36,133 nucleotides of DNA from Candidatus Nanopelagicales bacterium (GTDB lineage Bacteria > Actinomycetota > Actinomycetes > S36-B12 > CAIYMF01): positions 1-36,133 of the forward strand of contig JANXWJ010000124.1 in NCBI GenBank assembly GCA_025351185.1, read 5' to 3'. Both the position numbers and the translations under genes were made by a program. This document shows positions 8,790 to 16,914 of the stretch, in pieces. The stretch's first letter is position 1. Every line of letters starts with the position of its first letter. The notes below the pieces were generated by a model. That model searched no databases. It was not told the DNA's origin and was given only the letters and a program-made list of their open reading frames with translations.

Positions 8790-8795
8790 TAGCAT
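8790..8795 (+). promoter_or_regulatory. Leaderless -10 box for the DUF3039 gene
   Basis: TAGCAT is followed by seven bases and ATG 8803, placing the expected transcription start at the start codon. It also decides against the ATG at 8794, which lies inside this box. Confidence 0.5.
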
Positions 8796-8802
8796 GGCGC
8801 CC

Positions 8803-9093
8803 ATGACGACGCCGTTCGAGCCCCTCACGCACCCCGAGCCCGACACCGGACTGGGCACTCTCGTCGAGGACCGACCTGACACGCAGTTCAGCGACGGCGA
8901 CCACGAGCGCTTTGCGCACTACGTGAAGAAGGACAAGATCGTCGAGTCCGCCGTCACCGGCACTCCGGTCATCGCCCTGTGCGGCAAGACGTGGATCCCG
9001 GGTCGAGACCCGAACAAGTTCCCGGTGTGCCCGGACTGCAAGCGCATCCTCGACGAGGTCTTCCCGTCCAAGGACGACAAGGACGGGTCCTGA
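8803..9093 (+). CDS. DUF3039 family protein
   Basis: A 96-residue conserved actinobacterial protein of unknown function. The core reads DHERFAHYVKKDKI, then GTPVIALCGKTWIPGRDP and FPVCPDCKRILDEVF. The spaced cysteines (ALCGK, then CPDCK) suggest a small metal-binding knuckle; this is inference. It begins with MTTPFEPLT at ATG 8803, chosen because a TAnnnT box lies seven bases before it. It is transcribed in the same direction as the following MFS gene and may share its message. Confidence 0.85.
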   Translation: MTTPFEPLTHPEPDTGLGTLVEDRPDTQFSDGDHERFAHYVKKDKIVESAVTGTPVIALCGKTWIPGRDPNKFPVCPDCKRILDEVFPSKDDKDGS

Positions 9094-9284
9094 CGCCCGG
9101 AGAGGGCGTCGAGCGCACCGACCTCGACCGGCTGGGGCCGGCGGCGGCCGACCAGGACGGTCGCGTCGCTGAAGCTCCGCACCGCACCGACTCCTCGATC
9201 CACAGCAGCGCAGCGAGGTCCGCCGACCCAGGATCCGCTGAGCCGGGGCCTGCTGTCCCGACTGCCGCTGATGACGGTGAGGGG

Positions 9285-10622
9285 TTGTTCAGCCCGCGCT
9301 ATCGCGCGATGACCTTCGGCGTCATGACCGTCATGACGATGTTCGCGTTCGAGGGTGTCGGGGTCGCGACGGCGATGCCGGTCGTGGCCCGGTCCCTAGA
9401 CGGCCTCGGAGCGTATGCCTGGGCATTCAACGGCTACGTCGTCGCCAGTCTGGTTGCGATGGTCGTGGCGGGGGAGTGGTGCGACCGTGCCGGCCCCCGC
9501 GGCCCGTTGCTGGTCGGGGTGTCGGTGTTCGGTCTCGGGGCAGTGCTCGCCGGGGCGGCCTGGTCGATGCCGGTGCTCGTCTCGGCACGCGCGCTGCAAG
9601 GGCTCGGTGGTGGCCTCTCGGTGGTCACGGTCTATGTCATCATCGGCAGGGCCTTTCCCGGACACCTGCGGCCCAAGGCTTTTGGGCTGCTAGCTGCTGC
9701 TTGGGTCCTGCCGGCGATCGTCGGGCCGCTGATCTCGGGCTTCCTCACCGACTACGTCACCTGGCGCGCCGTCTTCTGGTTTGCCGTGCCGTTCATCATC
9801 CCGCCGCTCATCCTCCTCGTCCCTCGGCTGGACCGGCTGGGCGGCGGTGTCGGTGATGCGCCACCGCGACGGGGGCGGATCCGCCTCTCGCTGGTCGCGG
9901 CGGCAGGTCTCGCGCTGCTGCAGGAGGCGGGCACCCGTCGGGGCACGTCGGGAGGCGTGCTGGCGGTCGTGGGGCTAGGGCTGCTGTTCCCTGCGCTCAG
10001 CCGACTCCTGCCACCCGGGGCGCTGCGGTTCGCCCGGGGCCTGCCGACGGTCGTCGTCATGCGAGGCCTGCTCGCCGGCGCGTTCTTCGCGAGCGAGGCG
10101 TTCGTCCCGCTGGCGCTGCGTACGGTCCGAGGTGTCTCAACGACGCAGTCGGGCCTCACCCTCACCATCGGCGCGATCGCCTGGGCGCTCGGCTCTCAGG
10201 TGCAGGGTCGGCTCTACGGCAAGGTCCCGCGCCACCGTCTCGTACAGGTCGGAGCGGCGATGGTCGCGGTCTGCATGGGCACCCTTCCGCTGTCGCTGCG
10301 CGACGGGATCCCGTTCTGGGTGGCTGCCGTCTCCTGGTTCGTGGGCGCATCAGGCATGGGCCTGTGCTTCGGGGCCATCGGCACCCTCACCCTCGAGCTG
10401 TCCGAGCCCGAGGACCAGGGTGCCAACGCTGCGGCCCTGCAGGTGTGCGACTCGGTCGGCTCGGTGCTCCTCGTCGGGATCGCCGGAGCGATCTACGCGG
10501 CTGCACTCGATGCCGATGCGGTCTCCGCCTCGACCTTTGCCACCATCTGGCTGGTGATGGCAGCGGTGGGTGCGGCCGGCGCCGTGCTTGCCGGCCGGAT
10601 CCGCCGGCACGCGGCTCCCTGA
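9285..10622 (+). CDS. MFS transporter, probable multidrug-type exporter
   Basis: About 12 to 13 membrane segments beginning MTFGVMTVMTMFAFEGVGVA, with the MFS motif A-like loop after helix 2 (AGEWCDRAGPRGPLL) and the helix-4 segment ARALQGLGGGLSVVTVYVII seen in drug-exporter subfamilies. Substrate not predictable. The start is uncertain: the open frame runs back through the DUF3039 gene, yet between 9028 and 9284 there is no ATG, GTG or TTG in frame. I place the start at TTG 9285 after GGTGAGGGG; ATG 9309 would trim into the first helix. A start inside the DUF3039 gene (GTG 9027) would give a long charged N-terminal tail. Two small hairpins follow the stop. Confidence 0.82.
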   Translation: MFSPRYRAMTFGVMTVMTMFAFEGVGVATAMPVVARSLDGLGAYAWAFNGYVVASLVAMVVAGEWCDRAGPRGPLLVGVSVFGLGAVLAGAAWSMPVLVSARALQGLGGGLSVVTVYVIIGRAFPGHLRPKAFGLLAAAWVLPAIVGPLISGFLTDYVTWRAVFWFAVPFIIPPLILLVPRLDRLGGGVGDAPPRRGRIRLSLVAAAGLALLQEAGTRRGTSGGVLAVVGLGLLFPALSRLLPPGALRFARGLPTVVVMRGLLAGAFFASEAFVPLALRTVRGVSTTQSGLTLTIGAIAWALGSQVQGRLYGKVPRHRLVQVGAAMVAVCMGTLPLSLRDGIPFWVAAVSWFVGASGMGLCFGAIGTLTLELSEPEDQGANAAALQVCDSVGSVLLVGIAGAIYAAALDADAVSASTFATIWLVMAAVGAAGAVLAGRIRRHAAP

Positions 10623-10651
10623 ACCCGGACCCGGGTCCCGATCGCCATCGG
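10623..10651. terminator. Small hairpins after the MFS gene
   Basis: A 12-base perfect palindrome (GGACCCGGGTCC, 10627-10638) and CCGAT/ATCGG (10638-10642 with 10647-10651) directly follow the stop codon. Weak terminator candidate without a T tract. Confidence 0.3.
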
Positions 10652-10728
10652 ATCCGGCGTGTCGATAGCACGGCACTGGCGTGACACGCACCACCGCCCA
10701 CCCCGGCATGTCGTCTCGCCAGAACTCC

Positions 10729-10734
10729 TAGAGT
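10729..10734 (+). promoter_or_regulatory. -10 box for the helicase gene
   Basis: TAGAGT lies nine bases before ATG 10744. There is no Shine-Dalgarno sequence in the short space between, so the message is leaderless or nearly so. No good -35. Confidence 0.4.
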
Positions 10735-10743
10735 CCCTCTCCT

Positions 10744-12471
10744 ATGTCCCCCGCGTCGAACCTGTCACCGGCCTATCCCGCCCGCGCCCCGCGCGGGACC
10801 GCGGAGCGGTTGCGCGCGTGGCAGCAGGCAGCGCTCGACGTCTATCTCGCCCGTCAGCCCCGGGACTTCCTCACCGTCGCGACGCCGGGCGCGGGCAAGA
10901 CGACGTACGCACTGCGGCTGGCCTCCGAGCTCCTCGACCGACGGGTCGTCGAGCGGATCGTCGTGGTGGCACCGACCGAGCACCTCAAGACCCAGTGGGC
11001 CCAGGCCGCGGCCAAGGTCGGCATCCCGCTCGATCCGGAGTTCTCCGGCTCACGGGGCACGACCAGCAGCGACTACCTCGGCATCGCGGTGACCTATGCG
11101 GGGGTCGCTGCCAACACGTTGCTCTATCGCCGTCGCGTCGAGGACCGCAAGACGCTCGTGATCCTCGACGAGGTGCACCACGCGGGCGACTCGCTGTCGT
11201 GGGGCGAGTCGGTCCGCGAGGCCTTCGAGCCCGCGGCCCGTCGCCTGGCGCTGACGGGCACGCCGTTCCGCAGCGACATCAACCCGATCCCGTTCGTCAC
11301 CTATGCCCCCGGCCACGACGGCATCCCGCGCAGTGCCGCCGACCACGTCTATGGCTACGGCGACGCACTGCGCGACCATGTCGTACGGCCCGTCATGTTC
11401 CTCGCCTACAGCGGCCGCATGCGCTGGCGCACCAGGGCGGGCGACGAGGTCAGCGCGGTGCTCGGTGCCGACCAGGCCAAGGACGTCACCCAGCAGGCCT
11501 GGCGCACCGCGCTCGACCCGCAGGGCGAGTGGATCCCGCAGGTGCTTCGCGCGGCCGACCGACGCCTGACCGAGGTTCGCAAGCACGTGCCCGATGCCGG
11601 TGGCCTCGTCATCGCGAGCGACCAGACCAAGGCCCGGGCCTATGCCAAGCAGCTCGAGGCGATCACCGGTCGCAAGCCGACCGTGGTGCTGTCTGACGAT
11701 CCGAAGTCGGGTTCGAAGATCACGGCGTTCTCGGAGAGCAACGACCGCTGGATGGTGGCCGTGCGCATGGTGAGCGAGGGTGTCGACGTCCCGCGTCTCA
11801 TGGTCGGCGTCTATGCCACCTCGACGTCGACGCCGCTGTTCTTCGCCCAGGCCGTCGGGCGCTTCGTCCGCGCGCGCAAGCGTGGCGAGACCGCCAACGT
11901 CTTCCTCCCCAGCGTGCCGCTCCTGCTGCGTCTTGCCGGTGAGCTCGAGGAGGAGCGCGACCACGTCCTGGGCCGAGCATCGGACGGCACCTGGACCGAG
12001 GAGGACATCCTCGTCGCCCAGGCGCTCGCCCAGCGGGACACACCCGACCAGCTCCTCGACGATCAGCTCAGCTTCGAGGCTCTCGAGAGCGAAGCGACCT
12101 TCGATCGGGTGCTCTTCGACGGCGGCGAGTTCAGCGGTGGCACAGCACCGGGAAGTGACGAGGACGACGACTTCCTCGGCATCCCCGGTCTTCTCGACGC
12201 CGATCAGGTCACGGACCTGCTGCGCTCCCGGGGCAAGCGCACGGAGCGGGCGAAGGTCGCTCCTGTCGTCGCCGTGGTCGACGTCCCGGCGCTCAAGCGC
12301 CAGCTGAACGACTGCGTGAAGGCCTACGCCCGCCAGTCCGGCAGCTCACAGGCGATCGTGCACGGCGATCTGCGCCGGGTGTGCGGTGGTCCCGAGGTCG
12401 CGCGCGCGAGCGCCGCCGAGCTGCAGGCCCGCATCGAGAAGATCCGTGCCTGGGCGGTCGGCCGGCGCTGA
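10744..12471 (+). CDS. Superfamily 2 DEAD/DEAH-box helicase (XPB-like)
   Basis: A 575-residue ATP-dependent nucleic-acid helicase of the compact type widespread in actinobacteria. Motif I is VATPGAGKTTYALRLA (about 46-60), motif II DEVHHAG (from 142), motif III LTGTPFRSD, motif V MVSEGVDVPRL and motif VI QAVGRFVRARK (about 368). Motif Q-like WQQAALDVYL precedes motif I, as in the XPB/RecG-like 'ResIII' layout. The C-terminal quarter is acidic (GSDEDDDFLGIPGLL) and then helical, without a recognised domain. Its role is unknown; homologues are usually single genes, as here. ATG 10744 follows TAGAGT by nine bases. Confidence 0.92.
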   Translation: MSPASNLSPAYPARAPRGTAERLRAWQQAALDVYLARQPRDFLTVATPGAGKTTYALRLASELLDRRVVERIVVVAPTEHLKTQWAQAAAKVGIPLDPEFSGSRGTTSSDYLGIAVTYAGVAANTLLYRRRVEDRKTLVILDEVHHAGDSLSWGESVREAFEPAARRLALTGTPFRSDINPIPFVTYAPGHDGIPRSAADHVYGYGDALRDHVVRPVMFLAYSGRMRWRTRAGDEVSAVLGADQAKDVTQQAWRTALDPQGEWIPQVLRAADRRLTEVRKHVPDAGGLVIASDQTKARAYAKQLEAITGRKPTVVLSDDPKSGSKITAFSESNDRWMVAVRMVSEGVDVPRLMVGVYATSTSTPLFFAQAVGRFVRARKRGETANVFLPSVPLLLRLAGELEEERDHVLGRASDGTWTEEDILVAQALAQRDTPDQLLDDQLSFEALESEATFDRVLFDGGEFSGGTAPGSDEDDDFLGIPGLLDADQVTDLLRSRGKRTERAKVAPVVAVVDVPALKRQLNDCVKAYARQSGSSQAIVHGDLRRVCGGPEVARASAAELQARIEKIRAWAVGRR

Positions 12472-12477
12472 CGCGGG

Positions 12478-12499
12478 CGGCCGCCGCGAGACGCGGCCG
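12478..12499. terminator. Hairpin after the helicase gene
   Basis: CGGCCGC (12478-12484) pairs with GCGGCCG (12493-12499), loop of eight, a few bases after the helicase stop. No T tract; in this GC-rich DNA such stems also occur by chance. Confidence 0.35.
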
Positions 12500-12683
12500 G
12501 ACCGGCGCGACCGGTGTCGGCTGGACCCGGTCGGCGTCCGGCCCGATGGTGCGTGACGCGCCTCGACGCAGGGGGATCTCTCGCCAGGGATCGTGCCCAC
12601 CCCGTGACCAGCGGCGCTCGCGAGCACTGGCACAATGTCCCGCGGTGCGGGGCCGTCCCGTGCCTCCTGCGGAGGTTCTCATC

Positions 12684-13577
12684 GTGCGTCGTTCGTTGAT
12701 CGCGCTCGCTCCGGCTGCCGCCCTGCTGCTCGCAGCGTGTGGCTCGTCGTCGGGCACCAACACGTCCAGCACGGCAGCCGCCACGACGTCGGCCCCGACG
12801 TCGTCGTCGGCCTCGCCGTCCGCCAACCCGTGCGCCCCCGACCAGCTGCAGACGCTGGCCGCCGGCAAGTTCACCGTGGCCACCGGAAACCCGGCCTTCC
12901 CGCCGTGGGTGATCGACGACAAGCCCGAGAGCGGCAAGGGCTATGAGTCGGCCGTCACCTATGCCGTGGCCAAGCAGCTCGGCTACGCCGACGCCGATGT
13001 CACGTGGATCCGCACTACGTTCGACAGCGCCATCGCACCCGGCCCCAAGAAGTTCGACGTCAACATCCAGCAGTTCTCCATCAGCGAGGACCGCAAGAAG
13101 GCTGTCGACTTCTCGTCCGGCTACTACGACCTCACGCAGGCCGTCGTGTCCTACAAGGGCAGCCCCATCGAGAAGGCGACCACCGTCGCCGCGCTCAAGG
13201 ATGCGAAGCTCGGAGCGCAGCTCGGCACCACGTCGCTGCAGGCCATCACCGACATCATCGCGCCGTCGGGCAAGCCCAGCGTGTTCAAGGACAACGCGAC
13301 CGCAGTGAGCGCACTGAAGAACCACCAGATCGACGGACTCGTCGTAGACCTCCCGACTGCGTTCTTCATCTCCGGCGCCGAGATCCCCAACGGTCTCATC
13401 GTCGGTCAGCTCCCCAACACGGCTGACCAGAAGGAGCAGCTCGGCTTCCTGCTCGCCAAGGGCAGCCCGCTCACGACCTGCGTGACGCAGGCGGTCGACG
13501 CGCTGCGTGCCGACGGCACCCTGGCGAAGCTCCAGGAGACCTGGCTCGCCAACCAGGGCGCACCCGTCCTGTCGTGA
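12684..13577 (+). CDS. Amino acid ABC transporter substrate-binding lipoprotein
   Basis: A 297-residue extracytoplasmic solute-binding protein of family 3 (polar amino acid type). It starts with VRRSLIALAPAAALLLAAC, a signal peptide with lipobox LAAC and lipid-modified cysteine 19, then a Ser/Thr/Ala-rich linker (20-45). The binding domain begins GKFTVATGNPAFPPWV and includes KKFDVNIQQFSISEDRKKAVDFSSGY, the usual family-3 'xRxxxxDFSxxY' region. Ligand cannot be read from sequence. The GTG at 12684 has GGAGG eight bases upstream. First gene of a three-gene operon: its TGA overlaps the permease GTG by four bases. Confidence 0.93.
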   Translation: MRRSLIALAPAAALLLAACGSSSGTNTSSTAAATTSAPTSSSASPSANPCAPDQLQTLAAGKFTVATGNPAFPPWVIDDKPESGKGYESAVTYAVAKQLGYADADVTWIRTTFDSAIAPGPKKFDVNIQQFSISEDRKKAVDFSSGYYDLTQAVVSYKGSPIEKATTVAALKDAKLGAQLGTTSLQAITDIIAPSGKPSVFKDNATAVSALKNHQIDGLVVDLPTAFFISGAEIPNGLIVGQLPNTADQKEQLGFLLAKGSPLTTCVTQAVDALRADGTLAKLQETWLANQGAPVLS

Positions 13578-14470
13578 CACTCGATCCGACGTCCGGGGAC
13601 GCGCCCTTCGCGTCCCCGGACGGATGGCGGCCGAGCGAGCACGAGCTGGCCCGTCGGGCGGCACGGCGCTCCCAGTCTCGACGCGGCATGTCGATCGCTC
13701 TCGTGTCGTCGGTCGTGGTCATCGGTGCGCTCGGGACGGTTGTCGTCACGTCGTCCGGATGGCCGGTCGTCCGTGACACGTTCTTCGACGTCCCCTACGG
13801 GCTCGAGGTCCTGCCGATCATCTTCGACGGCTTCAAGCTCGACCTGTTGCTCGTCGCCATCGCATCGGTGTGCATCGCGGTGCTGTCGATGATCGTGGCC
13901 CTCGTGCGTACGTCGCGGTCGCCGGCAGCCGCGCCGTTCCGCATCCTGGCGACGGTCTACGTCGACTTCTTCCGTGGCACCCCGCTCATCCTGGTGATCC
14001 TGCTCATCGGTTTCGGCATCCCGGCGCTCAACCTCCCGAAGATCTCGAGCCTTGACGTCGCTGTCCTCGGTACCGCAGCGATCGTGCTCACCTACACCGG
14101 CTACGTCGCTGAGGTGATCCGCTCCGGGATCCTGTCGGTGCACCCCAGCCAGCGGGCAGCGGCACGCTCGTTGGGCCTGTCCAACGCCCAGACGATGCGG
14201 CATGTCGTTCTCCCGCAGGGTATCCGGCGGGTCATGCCGCCGCTGCTCAACGACTTCGTGTCGCTGCTCAAGGATGTCGGCCTCGTCTCCATCCTCGGTG
14301 TCACCGAGGCGATCCAGCAGGCGCAGATCGAGACCAACAAGTCGTTCAACTACACGCCCTACGTCGTGGCGGCGCTGCTGTTCCTCATCGTGACCATCCC
14401 GTTGACCCGGTTCACCGATCGAGTCCTGGCGACATCGATCTCACGGCAGAACGCGCAGGGCACAGCGTGA
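13574..14470 (+). CDS. Amino acid ABC transporter permease (HisM/GlnP type)
   Basis: A 298-residue inner-membrane permease. After a charged cytoplasmic N-terminus (about 40 residues) come a first helix (ALVSSVVVIGALGTVVV) and the conserved block from LDLLLVAIASVCIAVLSMIVALVR through FFRGTPLILVILLIGFGIP. The EAA loop that docks the ATPase is HPSQRAAARSLGLSNAQTMR, followed by HVVLPQGIRRVMPPLLNDF. A single permease gene suggests a homodimer. Start GTG 13574 overlaps the previous stop (GTGA), and the stop overlaps the next start the same way, so all three genes are translationally coupled. Confidence 0.94.
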   Translation: MTLDPTSGDAPFASPDGWRPSEHELARRAARRSQSRRGMSIALVSSVVVIGALGTVVVTSSGWPVVRDTFFDVPYGLEVLPIIFDGFKLDLLLVAIASVCIAVLSMIVALVRTSRSPAAAPFRILATVYVDFFRGTPLILVILLIGFGIPALNLPKISSLDVAVLGTAAIVLTYTGYVAEVIRSGILSVHPSQRAAARSLGLSNAQTMRHVVLPQGIRRVMPPLLNDFVSLLKDVGLVSILGVTEAIQQAQIETNKSFNYTPYVVAALLFLIVTIPLTRFTDRVLATSISRQNAQGTA

Positions 14471-15228
14471 CCTCGACCGTCGGCGGTCCGCTGCTCGAGC
14501 TGCGCGCGGTGCGTAAGAGCTTCGGGACAGAGCTCGTCCTGCGCGACGTCGACCTGGTCGTGCCCGAGCACACGGTCACCGTGCTCATCGGCGCCTCGGG
14601 CTCCGGCAAGTCGACCCTGCTCCGCTGCATCAACCAGCTCGAGCTCATCGACGACGGCCTGGTGCTCTTCGACGGCGTCGACCTCGCCGACCCGCGCAAC
14701 GACGCGGACGAGATCCGCCAGCGGATCGGCATCGTGTTCCAGGCGTTCAACCTCTTCCCGCACATGTCGGTGCTCGACAACATCACCCTGGCGATGCGCC
14801 GCGTGCACAAGGTGCAGCGCGCGCAGGCGGAGGCGGCTGCCCTGGAGCTGCTCGGCCGATTCTCCCTGGTGGACAAGGCATCGCAGTATCCCGACCGGCT
14901 CTCTGGCGGTCAGCAGCAGCGGGTCGCGATCGTGCGGGCGCTCGCCGTGTCTCCCAAGCTCATGCTCTTCGACGAGGTCACCTCCGCCCTCGACCCGGTG
15001 CTCGTCAACGAGGTCCTGGCGGTCGTACGTGACCTGCGCAAGGACGGCATGACAATGGTGATCGCGACGCACGAGATGGGCTTCGCGACCCAGGTGGCAG
15101 ACGAGGTCTGCTTCCTGTCAGGGGGTGTCATCGTTGAGCGGGGAGCTCCCGACCAGGTCATCCACGCTCCAACCGACCAGCTGACTCAGGAGTTCCTGCG
15201 CCGCGTGCACGAGGCCGGCCGGCTCTAG
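14467..15228 (+). CDS. Amino acid ABC transporter ATP-binding protein (GlnQ type)
   Basis: A 253-residue ATPase that powers the uptake system encoded just upstream. Walker A is GASGSGKST (about 40-48), the Q-loop is VFQAFNLFPHMSVLDNI, the signature LSGGQQQRVAIVRAL, Walker B LMLFDEVTSALDP, and the H-loop VIATHEMGFA. All are intact and the length is normal for polar amino acid transporters. GTG 14467 overlaps the permease stop by four bases. No regulator lies within the operon. Confidence 0.96.
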   Translation: MTSTVGGPLLELRAVRKSFGTELVLRDVDLVVPEHTVTVLIGASGSGKSTLLRCINQLELIDDGLVLFDGVDLADPRNDADEIRQRIGIVFQAFNLFPHMSVLDNITLAMRRVHKVQRAQAEAAALELLGRFSLVDKASQYPDRLSGGQQQRVAIVRALAVSPKLMLFDEVTSALDPVLVNEVLAVVRDLRKDGMTMVIATHEMGFATQVADEVCFLSGGVIVERGAPDQVIHAPTDQLTQEFLRRVHEAGRL

Positions 15229-15372
15229 ACACAGCCCGCCCATCACCGACCGTCGGGACACGGTGCGGACGAGTTGTCTCAGCATCCCCCGGACGGTGAC
15301 GCTCTGCTCCTACTCTGTGACACGGTGACACGGTGAGACGGCCACCGGGCCGTGCACGGAGGAGGAACTGCT

Positions 15373-15939
15373 ATGTCCACGCCTGACACCATCAACGAGC
15401 GCGAGACGCTGGCCGCCATCGGGCGCAGCTGGACGCTGCTGCTCGCGGTCGGAGTGCTGACGCTCCTGCTCGGGCTCGCCTGCCTCATCTGGACCGACAA
15501 GACCGTGACGGTGCTCGCGGTGCTGTTCGGCATCTACCTGCTCGTCAGCGGGGTGTTCCAGGTCGCCCAGTCGTTCTCGCACACGATGAACCGTGCTCTG
15601 CTGGCGATCTCGGGCATCCTCGGCATCATCCTCGCGGTCTACATGTTCAAGGCCATCTCGCACGACCGTGAGGCCGAGCTCCTCGCACTGTTCATCGGTC
15701 TCGCGTGGCTCTTCCGCGGCATCACCGAGCTCATCATCGGTCTGCAGGCCAAGGGAGTCGAGGGTCGCGGCTGGCTCATCACCGGCGGGTTGCTCCTGAT
15801 CCTGGGTGCCATCGTGGTGTTCACCTACCCCAGCCTCGCGATCGGCACGCTCGTGGTCGTGACCGGCATCATGCTGATCGTGCTGGGCATCAGCGAGATC
15901 GTGGGCGCGCTCCAGGTGAGGAAGCTCGCAGCAGCCTGA
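15373..15939 (+). CDS. HdeD/DUF308 family membrane protein
   Basis: A 188-residue protein with six hydrophobic segments in three similar pairs (TLLLAVGVLTLLLGLACLIW, LAVLFGIYLLVSGVFQVAQS, LLAISGILGIILAVYMF, LALFIGLAWLFRGITELIIG, WLITGGLLLILGAIVVF, TLVVVTGIMLIVLGISEIVG). This is the DUF308 repeat of HdeD, linked to acid resistance in enterobacteria; the role in actinobacteria is unknown. ATG 15373 has GGAGGA about nine bases upstream. The 5' region holds a threefold GTGACACG-like repeat (about 15317-15340) and a possible -10, TACTCT (15311-15316). It is a single gene closed by a perfect hairpin. Confidence 0.88.
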   Translation: MSTPDTINERETLAAIGRSWTLLLAVGVLTLLLGLACLIWTDKTVTVLAVLFGIYLLVSGVFQVAQSFSHTMNRALLAISGILGIILAVYMFKAISHDREAELLALFIGLAWLFRGITELIIGLQAKGVEGRGWLITGGLLLILGAIVVFTYPSLAIGTLVVVTGIMLIVLGISEIVGALQVRKLAAA

Positions 15940-15969
15940 CTCGACAGGCGCGACCGCACATCGTGGGAC

Positions 15970-16000
15970 ATGACGCCGCCGGGGAACCCGGCGGCGTCAT
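15970..16000. terminator. Perfect 14-bp hairpin after the HdeD-like gene
   Basis: Bases 15970-15983 (ATGACGCCGCCGGG) pair without mismatch with 15987-16000, loop GAA. It lies 30 bases after the stop codon. No T tract follows, as is common in high-GC actinobacteria. Confidence 0.8.
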
Positions 16001-16176
16001 GCATCTCACACCGCTCTCGGGCGGGCTGCGCCAGGTTTGCTCTCAGCCGGGCGGACCGTGCAAGAGTGGGGAGCGACGCGCGACCAGCGCGACACCTGCG
16101 GCAGAGTGGGATGCAGCGAGACGCACGAGAGCGCTGACGATCAGCCGGGGTAGGACGGGCTACGGAGGTGAGCGGC

Positions 16177-16824
16177 ATGGTTGCCGAGACCAGTCAGACT
16201 CTCGACCGCGGTCTCACCGTGCTGGAACTGCTCTCAGACGCATCGGACGGTCTCACCGTCACCGAGATCGCTGCACGTCTGGGCGTCTCACGCACCGTCG
16301 TCTACCGCCTCGTCGTGACTCTCGAGCAGCATGCACTCCTGCGTCGTGGCGGTGACGGTCGATGTCGACTGGGCATGGCCGTGCTCGCGCTGGCACGCCA
16401 GGTGCAGCCGGTCCTGCGTGAGGCTGCAGTCCCCGCGCTGCGCAGACTCGCCGACTCTGTCGGTGCGACCGCCCACCTCACCGTGGTCGACGGCGCCGAC
16501 GCGCTCGCCGTGGCCGTCGTGGAGCCGACGCGTTCGGACTTCCACGTCGCCTATCGCGTCGGAGCTCGGCACGCGCTCGACCGTGGTGCCGCCGGCAAGG
16601 CCGTGCTCGCCGGACGGGCGAGCGGCGGTCGGCCGTTCGAACCGGGCTGGGTCGTGTCGACCGGAGAGCTCCAGCCGGGAGCCTGCGGCATCGCCGCGCC
16701 GCTGCTCGGCGTCGCCGGCATCGAGGCGTCGGTCGGGGTCATCGCCCTGGCAGACCTGCCCATCGACGACATCGGCCCGAAGGTCCTGCGGGCAGCTGGC
16801 GAGGTGGCCCGCGCCCTGCGCTAG
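16177..16824 (+). CDS. IclR-family transcriptional regulator
   Basis: A 215-residue DNA-binding regulator. The winged helix (about 6-65) reads TLDRGLTVLELLSDASDGLT, then VTEIAARLGVSRTVVYRLVVTLE, the standard IclR opening. The effector domain (VGATAHLTVVDGADALAVAVVEP, then GAAGKAVLA) is shorter than the usual ~250-residue proteins and lacks part of the last strands, but looks intact in frame. ATG 16177 is chosen because GGAGG (16164-16168) is eight bases upstream; the GTG at 16168 overlaps that site. IclR proteins often control aromatic-acid catabolism, and the tyrosine pathway gene hpd is 3 kb away, but no direct link is shown. Confidence 0.88.
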   Translation: MVAETSQTLDRGLTVLELLSDASDGLTVTEIAARLGVSRTVVYRLVVTLEQHALLRRGGDGRCRLGMAVLALARQVQPVLREAAVPALRRLADSVGATAHLTVVDGADALAVAVVEPTRSDFHVAYRVGARHALDRGAAGKAVLAGRASGGRPFEPGWVVSTGELQPGACGIAAPLLGVAGIEASVGVIALADLPIDDIGPKVLRAAGEVARALR

Positions 16825-16864
16825 CTCGGAGCAGCCGACGCCCGCGACCCTTGTGATTGCGAGC

Positions 16865-16909
16865 GCAGTGCTCGTGGCCGCAGTGCTCGCGAGCGCAGTG
16901 CTCGCGGTC
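16865..16909. repeat. Three-unit 15-base tandem repeat
   Basis: GCAGTGCTCG recurs at 16865, 16880 and 16895 with exact 15-base spacing; units differ only in their last bases (TGGCC, CGAGC, CGGTC). Overlapping it, GCGAGC-GCAGT-GCTCGC (16889-16905) can form a hairpin. It fills the gap between the convergent IclR and DacB genes and could act as a terminator for both. Confidence 0.6.
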
Positions 16910-16914
16910 GATTG

